This document shows, in pieces, positions 20,262 to 26,872 of a stretch of 26,872 bases of DNA (its first letter is position 1; each line of letters begins with the position of its first letter). Made by a program: the position numbers and the translations under genes. The notes beneath the pieces were generated by a model, which saw only the letters and a list, made by a program, of their open reading frames with translations, ran no database searches and was not told the DNA's origin. The DNA comes from a bacterium (GTDB lineage: Bacteria; Patescibacteriota; Minisyncoccia; UBA6257; GWB1-50-10): positions 1 to 26,872 of the forward strand of contig JAKAGX010000006.1 in the NCBI GenBank assembly GCA_021825465.1. The letters are read 5' to 3'.

Positions 20262-20613
20262 AAGTTACGGGATCTATTTCCTGACCGGGGGCCTCTTTAC
20301 CGCACTCATCGTCGCACTCGAAGAAAACGGCGAACGGCTCATGTCCGGCTTTGCAACGTTGGTGCCGGTCTTCACTCTCGTCGCCTATTTTTTCATCGGC
20401 GAATCAAAGGGTGGCGCGGCCGTAGGGCAGCACGCATGGTTCGTTCTCGTGGGAACGATCGTTTCGTGGGTCCCCTACATGATCGTGGTTGCAACGCTCG
20501 CACCGAAGATCGGATCAAAAGCCGCGATCGGCGTCGGTCTTCTTACTTTCTTCATTTGTGCATTCGCGTATCTCGAGATCGTCCATCACTATCATTTCTT
20601 CGGCGAGCCATAA
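20245..20613 (+). CDS. Four-TM membrane protein (GlpM/DUF3147-like)
   Basis: The protein has 122 residues with four hydrophobic helices at about 5-24, 34-53, 63-85 and 92-111. The opening Y-F-L-T-G-G-L-F-T-A-L-I-V and the following P-V-F-T-L-V-A-Y-F segment resemble the GlpM/DUF3147 family of small inner-membrane proteins, whose role is unknown. A purine-rich GAGGAG is present but only 1 nt before the ATG, too close to act as a normal ribosome-binding site. The gene is divergent from the transpeptidase, with 20 nt between start codons, so the two promoters overlap. Confidence 0.78.
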   Translation: MWNLIKSYGIYFLTGGLFTALIVALEENGERLMSGFATLVPVFTLVAYFFIGESKGGAAVGQHAWFVLVGTIVSWVPYMIVVATLAPKIGSKAAIGVGLLTFFICAFAYLEIVHHYHFFGEP

Positions 20614-20649
20614 CAATTTCTCAATAATCACATTTCACGAAAAAATAAG

Positions 20650-20671
20650 TTATCCACAGATTTTCTCCACA
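20650..20671. promoter_or_regulatory. DnaA-box-like pair upstream of the lysine-rich peptide gene
   Basis: TTATCCACA at 20650-20658 is a perfect match to the bacterial DnaA box. TTCTCCACA at 20663-20671 is a one-mismatch second copy in the same orientation, 13 bp apart start to start. An AT-rich stretch follows. Two boxes are too few to claim an origin; regulation of the promoter at 20680 by DnaA is the simpler reading. Confidence 0.5.
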
Positions 20672-20679
20672 AAAAATTC

Positions 20680-20685
20680 TATAAT
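20680..20685 (+). promoter_or_regulatory. -10 TATAAT before the lysine-rich peptide gene
   Basis: A perfect TATAAT lies 79 nt before the ATG at 20765, so this gene, unlike most here, would carry a 5' leader of about 70 nt. The leader contains the small hairpin TTTCGTAAAACGAAA at about 20739-20753. Confidence 0.55.
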
Positions 20686-20764
20686 TAAAGAAGAAGAGGA
20701 ATTTACTGCGATTGAGGAGTCGACAGTCCAACGGTAAATTTCGTAAAACGAAAAATAAAAACCA

Positions 20765-20848
20765 ATGGCAGCAAAGAAAAAGGCCAAGAAAGCAACGAAG
20801 AAGAAAGCTTCGAAAAAGGCCAAGAAGAGCAGCAAGAAGAGAAGATAG
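20765..20848 (+). CDS. 27-residue lysine-rich peptide
   Basis: This short gene encodes M-A-A-K-K-K-A-K-K-A-T-K-K-K-A-S-K-K-A-K-K then S-S-K-K-R-R. It is about half Lys, with Ala, Ser and Thr, and resembles the basic repeat tails of histone H1-like and HU-like proteins. It has its own promoter upstream and a perfect intrinsic terminator 9 nt after the stop, which argues for a real, separately expressed product. It probably binds DNA or RNA by charge; a role in nucleoid packing is a guess. It is too short to be found by standard cutoffs. The antisense hydrophobic reading is a by-product of this sequence. Confidence 0.78.
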   Translation: MAAKKKAKKATKKKASKKAKKSSKKRR

Positions 20849-20857
20849 ATTGCTCTT

Positions 20858-20893
20858 ATAATCACCCCTCATGAGCGAGGGGTGATTATTTTT
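20858..20893 (+). terminator. Intrinsic terminator of the lysine-rich peptide gene
   Basis: ATAATCACCCCTC (20858-20870) pairs perfectly with GAGGGGTGATTAT (20877-20889), a 13-bp stem with a 6-base loop, followed by TTTT. It lies 9 nt after the stop at 20848. Confidence 0.93.
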
Positions 20894-20901
20894 ATGCCTG
20901 C

Positions 20902-20907
20902 TATAAT
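20902..20907 (+). promoter_or_regulatory. Extended -10 of the HtrA-like protease gene
   Basis: TGCTATAAT (TG-n-TATAAT) ends 12 nt before the ATG at 20920, giving a leader of only about 5-6 nt with no ribosome-binding site. Confidence 0.65.
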
Positions 20908-20919
20908 AAGTGAAACCCC

Positions 20920-21954
20920 ATGAGTGACCTTAAAACCGTACGCATCATCAAAAAAACCATGCCGGCAGTCGTTTCGATCGTCCTTTCGAAGGACATCGAC
21001 GATTTGAAGGCAGAGCTTCAAAAAGAAGGAAAGCGAGGAAAAGCCATAAAAATTCCGGAAGACAAAATATCACCGGAAGGAACAGTTGAGATCGGCGGCG
21101 GGTCGGGGTTCTTCGTCGATAAGAGCGGCATCGTCCTCACGAACAAGCACGTCATCGCCGAATCGAACGTGCGCTATAAGATCACAACCGACGACGAACG
21201 GACGTTCGACGCGGAACTCTTGGCGCGCGACCCGATCAACGACATTGCCATATTGAAAACAAAGGGCAGCGAAGGAAAAACGTTCTCCTTTTTGAAACTC
21301 GGCGATTCTTCGAGCCTCGATTTGGGCCAAATGGTCCTCGCCATCGGGAACGCGCTCGGCATTTTTAAAAATACGGTTTCCATGGGGATCATTTCCGGCC
21401 TCTCGCGTTCCGTAAAAGCAAAACCCGATCCGGAAAAACCGATTCAAGAGCTCCGGGGACTCATTCAAACCGACGCCGCCATCAATCCCGGAAATTCCGG
21501 AGGTCCTTTGGTCGACATGTCGGGGCGCGTCATCGGCATCAACGCCGCCGTCGTCGCCGGAGCGCAAAATATCAACTTTGCAATTCCCGTGAATGCGGCG
21601 AAACGCGATATCCATGACCTCAAAAAATTCGGAAGGATCCGCCGGCCGCTCCTCGGCATCCGGTACGTAACTTTGGACAACGCACTCTCCCGATCGATGC
21701 ACACCGCCCTCAGCCGCGGCGCGTACGTAACGAAAGAACATCCGCTGGACGACGCCGTCATCGCCGGAAGCCCTGCTGCAAAAGCGGGCATTAAAGAAAA
21801 AGACATCATCACGGAATGGAACGGCAAGCCGATCATAGACGGATCGATCCAAGAACTCTTGGAAAATTCGAATGTCGGCGACGAGATCAAATTGAAAGTG
21901 GTGAGGAACGGCAAGACGTTCGAGACAAGCGTCGTTCTCGCCGAGCGGAAATAA
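20920..21954 (+). CDS. HtrA/Deg-like serine protease without signal peptide
   Basis: The protein has 344 residues. The trypsin-like domain has the complete triad: His77 in L-T-N-K-H-V-I, Asp108 in N-D-I-A-I-L-K and Ser193 in N-P-G-N-S-G-G-P-L, with the T-D-A-A-I-N segment before it. One PDZ domain (about 240-340) carries R-P-L-L-G-I-R-Y and S-P-A-A-K-A-G-I-K-E-K-D-I-I. The N-terminus (M-S-D-L-K-T-V-R-I-I-K-K-T-M-P-A) has neither signal peptide nor TM helix, unlike most HtrA proteins, so it should be cytoplasmic unless another export route is used. It degrades or refolds damaged proteins. It converges on the lamin-tail-like gene with only a few bases between the stop codons. Confidence 0.94.
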   Translation: MSDLKTVRIIKKTMPAVVSIVLSKDIDDLKAELQKEGKRGKAIKIPEDKISPEGTVEIGGGSGFFVDKSGIVLTNKHVIAESNVRYKITTDDERTFDAELLARDPINDIAILKTKGSEGKTFSFLKLGDSSSLDLGQMVLAIGNALGIFKNTVSMGIISGLSRSVKAKPDPEKPIQELRGLIQTDAAINPGNSGGPLVDMSGRVIGINAAVVAGAQNINFAIPVNAAKRDIHDLKKFGRIRRPLLGIRYVTLDNALSRSMHTALSRGAYVTKEHPLDDAVIAGSPAAKAGIKEKDIITEWNGKPIIDGSIQELLENSNVGDEIKLKVVRNGKTFETSVVLAERK

Positions 21955-21959
21955 AGGGG

Positions 21960-22898
21960 CTAGTACGTATATTCGCTCACTAAGAGCCCGTTTTGATCGA
22001 GCAGGAGAACTCGGTCGTGTTTCGAATCGAACGACCACATGCCGGGGATCCAAGCGATCCATTGATTCGTCAAAAATCCGGCGGTATCGACGTTCATGTT
22101 ATAGCACGATGCATAATTGAACCGGTTGAGGAATTGGACGCAGGCCGGTTCGTTGGAAAAAGAATTGAGCGATGAGGCACTCGGCGACTTGCACGATCCC
22201 AACGAAAGGATGTAGCTTTGGCAATTGCCCGATAAGGTCGAAATGTCCGACCGATTGTACATGGGGATGTAACTGCACTGAAGCTGCGGCGAAAACGTGT
22301 ACGTGTTGTTGAGGTATCCCATGCACTTGTTGATGCGCAGGTTCTTCGCGATGGGACTTGCCGTATTGTAAACATCCAAACGCCCCCCGCTCGGGAGTAC
22401 GATATCCGTCGATGGACTCAAGCCCGACGGATTGTAATCATTGACCGCCTGCGGAATTTGCATCGAACCTTCGTTCGACTTGATGGTCCAGCCGCTCACG
22501 TCGATCGGCGACGCTGAACCGTATGCCGAAAGCGAAAGGTGGCTGTTATACCAAACGTACGTATAGAGTGATGTTATCCTTACGTTGCCGTAGAAGGGGG
22601 AAAGGTCCGCTGCCGTGAATCCCGGCGGAGGCGTGACCGTCGGCTTCGCGGGCGCATTCGTTACAGGGTGCGATGGCGAGGACGACCCTCCGCTCGTTGC
22701 GCCTCCATTCTTTACCGTGCTCGTTCCGACGGACACCGATGGCGTTCCGTTGTTTGCGGCCGACGGCGCTTGATAGTTCAGCTTTAAGAGCGAACCGATG
22801 TTTTCGAACTTCATCGACCCCTTGAGCTGGGTCACCACATTCACGACGGCGACCGCGATCACGATGAGAACGATGGCAAGAAAGATGTATTTTCCCAT
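21960..22898 (-). CDS. Anchored surface protein with lamin-tail-like domain
   Basis: The protein has 312 residues. A single TM at about 4-24 is followed by a Ser/Thr/Pro/Gly-rich spacer (about 42-93) and a beta-sandwich domain with L-S-L-S-A-Y, D-V-S-G-W-T-I-K, the I-V-L-P-S-G-G-R-L-D-V-Y strand and N-L-R-I-N-K-C-M-G-Y-L (about 187-197). About seven Cys residues in the C-terminal part could form disulfides. The I-D-V-S-G-W-T-I and pre-Cys features match lamin-tail-like domains found in many CPR surface proteins. It starts 3 nt after leuS and is probably co-transcribed with it. Function unknown; likely exposed outside the cell. Confidence 0.8.
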   Translation of the reverse strand: MGKYIFLAIVLIVIAVAVVNVVTQLKGSMKFENIGSLLKLNYQAPSAANNGTPSVSVGTSTVKNGGATSGGSSSPSHPVTNAPAKPTVTPPPGFTAADLSPFYGNVRITSLYTYVWYNSHLSLSAYGSASPIDVSGWTIKSNEGSMQIPQAVNDYNPSGLSPSTDIVLPSGGRLDVYNTASPIAKNLRINKCMGYLNNTYTFSPQLQCSYIPMYNRSDISTLSGNCQSYILSLGSCKSPSASSLNSFSNEPACVQFLNRFNYASCYNMNVDTAGFLTNQWIAWIPGMWSFDSKHDRVLLLDQNGLLVSEYTY

Positions 22899-22901
22899 AG
22901 G

Positions 22902-25289
22902 TTAGACGACGAGATTGATGATCCTCCCTTTCACATATACCACTTTTTTAATCTTTGCGCTTCCGAGAGCGGCGGAAACGGTTTCGAGCTCCATTGCGGC
23001 TCCTTTCACTGCTTCTTCTTCCGCATCGGGAGGGACCATAACGCTCCCTCGCCGCTTGCCGTTCACCTGAACGACGACTTCCACCGCTTCTTCTTTCAAA
23101 AGTTCGGGATCATATGCCGGCCATGACTCGAAATGCACCGATTTCTTGTTCTTCAAGAGATGCCACAATTCGTCCGCGAGGTGCGGCGCGAACGGCGCAA
23201 GAATTTTCAAAAAATCGCTCCAGACGCCGGCCGGAACGGCTGCTTCGTCGCTTGCAGCATTTATAAAGACCATCATGGAGCTTATGGCCGTATGGAACGC
23301 CATCTTTTCGATATCGCTGCCGACCTTCTTGACCGTCGCGGCGAGAAGACGCTCGAGCTTTTCATTCCTCGCTTTTCCGATCTCTTTTTCATGCGCAATA
23401 TCCCACGTGCGCCACAAGAACCGCTTCACCCCTTCGATCCCCTTCGCATCCCAGGCGATCGCCCGATCGAAAGGCCCCATGAACATTTCATAGACCCGCG
23501 CAACATCGGCGCCGTACGCCTCGACGATGGTATCGGGATTCACGACGTTGCCGCGCGACTTCGACATCTTGACGCCCCCTTCCCCAAGGATCATTCCTTG
23601 CGCCGTCCGCTTTCGGTATGGTTCGCTCGTCGGGACAAGCCCTTGATCGTGGAGGAAAATATTCCAAAAGCGTGAATAGAGCAAATGGAGCGTTACGTGT
23701 TCCATGCCGCCGTTGTACCAGTCGATCGGCATCCAGTATTTCAGCTTCTTCATCGAAGCAAATTCTTTCGCATTCTTCGGATCGGCATATCGCAAGAAAT
23801 ACCAGCTCGATCCGGCCCAATTCGGCATCGTATCCGTTTCGCGTTTCGCCTTTCCTTTGCACTTCGGACATCGGACGTTCACGAAGCTCGTGACGGATGC
23901 CAAGGGTGATTCGCCGTCATCGCGCGGTTTGTAATTTTTGACGGGCGGCAGGACGACCGGCAGGTCTTTATCGGGAACCGGCACGTAGCCGCACGCTTCG
24001 CAGTGAATGATCGGGATCGGCTCGCCCCAGTATCTTTGCCGCGAGAAGACCCAGTCGCGGAGATGATAGTTCACCGTCTTTTTTCCGCCGACGAATCTTG
24101 TGATCTCCGCTTTTGCCTCTTCCGAATCCATCCCGTCGAACTTCCCCGAGTTCACGAGACTCCCCTTTCCCTCCCAAAGCTCGCCTGGCATTCCTCCCGA
24201 AACGACACGGACGACCGGCAGATCGAACTTCTTTGCAAACGCGAAATCGCGCACGTCGTGCGCGGGGACCGCCATGATCGCACCCGTACCGTACTCGGCA
24301 AGGACGTAGTCGGCGATCCATACCGGAATTTCCTTTCCATTCGCCGGATTCACCGCCTTGACGCCCTTGAGCTCGACGCCCGTTTTTTCTTTGTTCTCCG
24401 CGGTCCGCTCTTCTTCCGTTTCTTTCCGTGCCGTTTTCACATACGCCTCGACCTCCTTGAAATTTGAGATCTTATCCTTCAACTTCTCCACCAATTCGTG
24501 TTCCGGCGCGAGAACCATATAGGTCGCGCCAAATAAGGTGTCGGGCCTGGTTGTAAATACCTTCATCCGGAGTTCGGAGTTCGAAATTCGAAATTCCAGT
24601 TCCGCCCCCTCGGATCGTCCGATCCAATTCATCTGCTGCGCCTTGATCTCATCCAAATAATCGACGTGTTCCAAACCTTTCAGGAGTTTGTCGGCATACG
24701 CGGTGATCTTGAGCATCCACTGCGCCTTTTTCCGCTTCTCGACTTCCGCACCGCACCGCTCGCAATGCCCTGCGATCACTTCTTCGTTCGCGAGGCCGAT
24801 CTTGTCATTTGGGCACCAATTGATATCGATTTCCGCTTTGTACGCCAAACCTTTTTTGAAAAATTGAAGGAAAAGCCACTGCGTCCATTTGTAATACTTC
24901 GGATCGGTGGTGTTCACCTCGCGGCTCCAATCGAACGAAAACCCCAAGCTCTTGAGCTGCTTCCGGAAGGTCTCGGTGTTCTTCTTCGTCGCGACGCGCG
25001 GATCGACGCCGGTCTTGATGGCGTAATTCTCGGTGGGAAGCCCGAACGCATCCCAACCTACGGGATAGAGAACGTTATATCCTTCCATCCGCCGCTTCCG
25101 GGATACGATGTCCATCGCCGTGAAACTCCGGACATGGCCGATGTGGAGCCCCTGGCCCGATGGGTATGGAAATTCAATAAGCGAATACCATTTTTTCTTT
25201 TTGGAAAAATCGACGGCCCTCCCGATACCCTGTCGTTCCCATTCTTTCTGCCATTTCTTCTCGATCTTCTTGAAGTCGTACTTCGCCAT
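22902..25289 (-). CDS. leuS: Leucyl-tRNA synthetase
   Basis: The protein has 795 residues, close to compact bacterial LeuRS length. The class I signatures are H49-I-G-H52 in G-L-H-I-G-H-V-R-S and K-M-S-K-S near residue 572. The CP1 editing domain contains T-T-R-P-D-T-L-F-G-A-T-Y at about 247 and G-T-G-A-I-M-A-V-P-A-H-D later. A zinc-type C-x-x-C pair is present near 185 (H-C-E-R-C-G) and again near 430. It charges tRNA-Leu and edits mischarged residues. In the CP1 hairpin just before T-T-R-P-D-T a GAATTTC-type repeat replaces the usual sequence without changing length. The lamin-tail-like gene follows after 3 nt. The start is the ATG at 25289 with TAGAAT 9 nt upstream. Confidence 0.98.
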   Translation of the reverse strand: MAKYDFKKIEKKWQKEWERQGIGRAVDFSKKKKWYSLIEFPYPSGQGLHIGHVRSFTAMDIVSRKRRMEGYNVLYPVGWDAFGLPTENYAIKTGVDPRVATKKNTETFRKQLKSLGFSFDWSREVNTTDPKYYKWTQWLFLQFFKKGLAYKAEIDINWCPNDKIGLANEEVIAGHCERCGAEVEKRKKAQWMLKITAYADKLLKGLEHVDYLDEIKAQQMNWIGRSEGAELEFRISNSELRMKVFTTRPDTLFGATYMVLAPEHELVEKLKDKISNFKEVEAYVKTARKETEEERTAENKEKTGVELKGVKAVNPANGKEIPVWIADYVLAEYGTGAIMAVPAHDVRDFAFAKKFDLPVVRVVSGGMPGELWEGKGSLVNSGKFDGMDSEEAKAEITRFVGGKKTVNYHLRDWVFSRQRYWGEPIPIIHCEACGYVPVPDKDLPVVLPPVKNYKPRDDGESPLASVTSFVNVRCPKCKGKAKRETDTMPNWAGSSWYFLRYADPKNAKEFASMKKLKYWMPIDWYNGGMEHVTLHLLYSRFWNIFLHDQGLVPTSEPYRKRTAQGMILGEGGVKMSKSRGNVVNPDTIVEAYGADVARVYEMFMGPFDRAIAWDAKGIEGVKRFLWRTWDIAHEKEIGKARNEKLERLLAATVKKVGSDIEKMAFHTAISSMMVFINAASDEAAVPAGVWSDFLKILAPFAPHLADELWHLLKNKKSVHFESWPAYDPELLKEEAVEVVVQVNGKRRGSVMVPPDAEEEAVKGAAMELETVSAALGSAKIKKVVYVKGRIINLVV
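24567..24597. repeat. GAATTTC/GAACTCC repeat inside leuS
   Basis: On the minus strand GGAATTTCGAATTTCGAACT is followed by CCGAACTCC, a direct repeat of a 7-8 base unit. It encodes L-E-F-R-I-S-N-S-E-L-R-M near residues 230-242 of LeuRS. The same unit fills the gap 6911-7007 and the tail at 7842-7861. Confidence 0.7.
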
Positions 25290-25358
25290 TATCCAACTAT
25301 TCTAACCAAAAAGGGCCTCTTTTCAAAGCCTTACTCTCAATGCCCCAATAATAAAAAA

Positions 25359-25500
25359 GGAAGGGGGATTGTTTTCGAGGAAGCTCTCGGAGCTCCGGTT
25401 CGCTCGGTCCGCCGCAGGGGGGAACCGGAGCGAGAGCGCAGGGCGGCACTTGCCGCCGGAGCAAGTGAACGCCCGGTTCCGAGAAGACAATCTCCCTTCC
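25359..25500 (+). ncRNA. Cloverleaf-like structured element upstream of leuS
   Basis: The 213-nt gap 25290-25502 has no gene. It contains a three-part fold. The outer stem is GGAAGGGGGATTGTTTTC (25359-25376) with the region 25483-25500; its two mismatches become G-U pairs if the plus strand is transcribed but A-C mismatches on the minus strand. An inner stem GCTCTCG-CTCCGGTTC pairs with GAACCGGAGCGAGAGC (about 25383-25438, 3-base bulge). A second hairpin, CACTTGC/GCAAGTG, lies at about 25448-25468. The G-U pattern suggests a plus-strand RNA, but no promoter or terminator is clear. A repeat element is the alternative. Read on the minus strand it would be the 5' leader region of leuS. Confidence 0.45.
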
Positions 25501-25502
25501 GA

Positions 25503-26174
25503 CTAAAACGTGAGGTCTTCCGGCGCACTTACCTTCTTCCACCACGAGGCTTTTACGATCTTCACGTTCTTCCCATCCCGCACCATTTGTGCCATCGTTT
25601 GCGGCAAACCGAATTCTTTCGAGCCCGGGTCCGCCGGGCGCAAGGGATAATCGAAATAGCTCATGTCGAGGACGTACGCGGCGGCGTTTTCAAGCATGCC
25701 TTTCCGCGCTTCCGCTTGTTCGTCGATATCAAGCACGTTCCCCGATGCATCTGTTTTGATCTCCGCCCGATGCTCGCCCGGCGAGAAACGTTCGAGTTCG
25801 GCCGCGAGGATCGAAAGCGGATATCGGACGAGCTCTTCAAGATCTTCTTTCGCGTACAAATCATCGCCCATCAAGACGAGAAATCGATCTTTTAAAACCG
25901 GCCGGCAAAGTCCGAGCGCGTGGCCCGTACCCTTAAGTTCTTTTTGTTCGATGTACGTTATTTTTTTGCCGGCATATGTTCCGTCAAAGGCCGCCTTGAT
26001 CTGGTCGCCGAGATATCCGATCACCATAACGACCTCCTCGACGGCATCCGGGAGATTGTTCAACTTATATTCCAAAAGCGTCTTGTCGCCGATCTTCAAG
26101 AGCGGCTTCGGCGTCCCTTTCGTGAGCTCCTTCATTCTTGTGCCGAGACCGGCCGCCAGTATGACTGCTTGCAT
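25503..26174 (-). CDS. Sugar-phosphate nucleotidyltransferase
   Basis: The protein has 223 residues. It opens with the nucleotide-binding G-L-G-T-R-M-K-E-L-T-K-G-T-P-K-P-L-L at about 9-26. Other hallmarks are V-I-G-Y-L-G-D, K-G-T-G-H-A-L-G at about 80-87, and V-L-M-G-D-D-L-Y at about 100-107 with the metal-binding Asp. It activates a sugar 1-phosphate with an NTP, for cell-surface polysaccharide or wall precursors. It is shorter than RmlA or GalU and lacks the C-terminal hexapeptide repeat of GlmU-type enzymes. The start is the ATG at 26174, 5 nt after the tatD stop; a TACAAT 7 nt upstream gives it its own promoter as well. Confidence 0.92.
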   Translation of the reverse strand: MQAVILAAGLGTRMKELTKGTPKPLLKIGDKTLLEYKLNNLPDAVEEVVMVIGYLGDQIKAAFDGTYAGKKITYIEQKELKGTGHALGLCRPVLKDRFLVLMGDDLYAKEDLEELVRYPLSILAAELERFSPGEHRAEIKTDASGNVLDIDEQAEARKGMLENAAAYVLDMSYFDYPLRPADPGSKEFGLPQTMAQMVRDGKNVKIVKASWWKKVSAPEDLTF

Positions 26175-26179
26175 GATAA

Positions 26180-26872
26180 TTATTGTATACGAAAAATCCT
26201 CGCCGCGTTTGCAATCGTCGCTTCCGCCATCTCGCCGGCGGAAATCCCCTTTATTTCCGCAAGTTTTTTCACTGTTTCAATGACATACGCGGGCTCGTTC
26301 CGACGCCCGCGGTATGGGACGGGCGCAACGTACGGCGCGTCGGTTTCCGAGAGTATCCGGTCAAGGGGGAGATATTTCACGAGCGCCGCATAGTCCGGCA
26401 TACCGGCCTTCGGCGGATAGGTAACGGTGCCGCCGAACGTGAAACTAAAGCCCATCTCGAGGAGCTTCTTCGCATCGTCTTCGGTGCCGGTGAAAAAATG
26501 AATGATACCCGGAATGGTATTTAGTATTTGGTAGTTAGTATTTAGGATATCGATCAAATCTTTGAAGGCATCTCTGCAGTGGACCATGAGGGGTTTGCCG
26601 ACATCGTGCGCCAATTTTATCTGCCCGAGAAATGCCTCTTTCTGCCGGTGTTTCATTTCAGCTTCATCTCCCTCGATGTGATAATAGTCGAGACCGCATT
26701 CGCCGATCGCGACCGTCTTCTGGTCGAGCGCCAGTTCTTTGTAATATTCGTAATCGAATTCCTCGCCGCGGCTCGTGAATGCTTTCGCCGCATCTCCCCC
26801 GCCCAGCTCATTCTCGTCGTGATGCGATTTTGCGGTATGGACGGGGTGGAGGCCGATCGCAGCATAGACCGG
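26180..26872 (-). CDS. tatD: TatD-family metal-dependent DNase (5' end outside window)
   Basis: The frame is open to the right edge and gives 230 residues. It begins P-V-Y-A-A-I-G-L-H-P-V-H-T and has I-G-E-C-G-L-D-Y-Y-H near residue 65, M-V-H-C-R-D-A-F at about 95, G-I-I-H-F-F-T-G near 125 and the metal-site S-E-T-D-A-P-Y near 192. These are the TatD TIM-barrel motifs. It digests 3' ends of DNA or DNA with damaged ends. The N-terminal strand with the first H-x-H is missing because of the window edge. A Leu/Asn/Thr/Tyr-rich insert (I-L-N-T-N-Y-Q-I-L-N-T) before the third motif comes from a repeat. Confidence 0.94.
   Translation of the reverse strand, partial: PVYAAIGLHPVHTAKSHHDENELGGGDAAKAFTSRGEEFDYEYYKELALDQKTVAIGECGLDYYHIEGDEAEMKHRQKEAFLGQIKLAHDVGKPLMVHCRDAFKDLIDILNTNYQILNTIPGIIHFFTGTEDDAKKLLEMGFSFTFGGTVTYPPKAGMPDYAALVKYLPLDRILSETDAPYVAPVPYRGRRNEPAYVIETVKKLAEIKGISAGEMAEATIANAARIFRIQ
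26182..26187 (-). promoter_or_regulatory. -10 TACAAT of the nucleotidyltransferase
   Basis: TACAAT on the minus strand lies 7 nt before the ATG at 26174 and overlaps the end of tatD, so an internal leaderless promoter is likely. Confidence 0.5.
26516..26547. repeat. TATTTAGTATTTGGTAGTTAG repeat inside tatD
   Basis: The plus strand carries GTATTTAGTATTTGGTAGT then TAGTATTTAGG, a degenerate 7-base direct repeat of the ATTTAGT type. Within tatD it encodes I-L-N-T-N-Y-Q-I-L-N-T. It is a different unit from the GAATTTC repeat in leuS. Confidence 0.65.

Noticed and set aside
20614..20764. Replication origin near the DnaA boxes
   Set aside because: Only two boxes, no clustered repeats or dnaA/dnaN nearby; kept as a regulatory site only.
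20621..20872. Hydrophobic minus-strand frames opposite the lysine-rich peptide
   Set aside because: Leu/Phe runs arise because AAG/AAA repeats on the other strand read as CTT/TTT; no start or promoter support.
21070..22062. 330-codon minus-strand frame over the HtrA gene
   Set aside because: Antisense of the triad-bearing protease and overlaps the start of the convergent gene.
24666..25895. 409-codon plus-strand frame over leuS and the structured gap
   Set aside because: Antisense to leuS motifs; runs through the hairpin element and part of the nucleotidyltransferase gene.
1..26872. CRISPR array, transposase or phage genes
   Set aside because: No regularly spaced direct repeats of CRISPR size and no transposase, integrase or phage structural motifs were seen in any frame.

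Overview
The window looks like a chromosomal segment of a Candidate Phyla Radiation (Patescibacteria, Parcubacteria-like) bacterium. The evidence is moderately GC-rich DNA with tightly packed short operons, compact enzyme versions, small CPR-style membrane-anchored proteins, tRNAs mostly without encoded CCA, and very short 5' leaders. This placement is an inference from style; no rRNA or ribosomal protein gene is present to confirm it.

Layout. The left edge (1-74, +) is the C-terminal tail of an SSB protein. A GC-rich imperfect inverted repeat and a perfect 12-bp terminator hairpin follow. A minus-strand block from 6041 to 445 looks like one operon: an ECF-type sigma factor, a two-TM protein, an anchored small beta-domain protein, a MacA-like adaptor, a MacB-like ATPase, a MacB-like permease and a second anchored beta-domain protein. 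Upstream on the minus strand lie two RNA methyltransferases, an EamA-type transporter, a SemiSWEET and an HD-domain phosphohydrolase. The HD gene is divergent from a plus-strand Fic/Doc toxin module whose excisionase-like antitoxin starts at the edge of a perfect 34-bp palindrome. A dus gene follows.

The AT-richer island 11478-13913 (minus) starts at an 18-bp perfect palindrome and encodes a HigB/Gp49-type toxin, an XRE antitoxin, a beta-rich protein, a Cys4 mini-protein and an HNH nuclease. After a hydroxyacid dehydrogenase, the region 15.0-18.8 kb holds five tRNA genes (Ser-UGA, Ala-GGC, Val-GAC, Arg-CCU, Ser-CGA), a Nudix enzyme, a histidine phosphatase and two divergent paralogues of an HTH plus LAGLIDADG-like protein. 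Each paralogue lies immediately 5' of a tRNA in the same orientation. One of them uses tRNA-Val bases 8-10 as its stop codon.

The right part carries an L,D-transpeptidase/D,D-carboxypeptidase fusion, a small membrane protein, a 27-residue lysine-rich peptide, an HtrA-like protease without a signal peptide, a lamin-tail-like surface protein behind leuS, a sugar nucleotidyltransferase and a truncated tatD.

Two global features stand out. Many genes have a near-consensus -10 hexamer exactly 6-7 nt before the start codon, which implies leaderless mRNAs. Short GAATTTC-type or ATTTAGT-type repeats occur both between genes and inside coding sequence (leuS, tatD, and the tail of the EamA gene). The best candidates for something undescribed are the tRNA-linked HTH/LAGLIDADG-like pair and the five-gene HigBA-HNH cassette.
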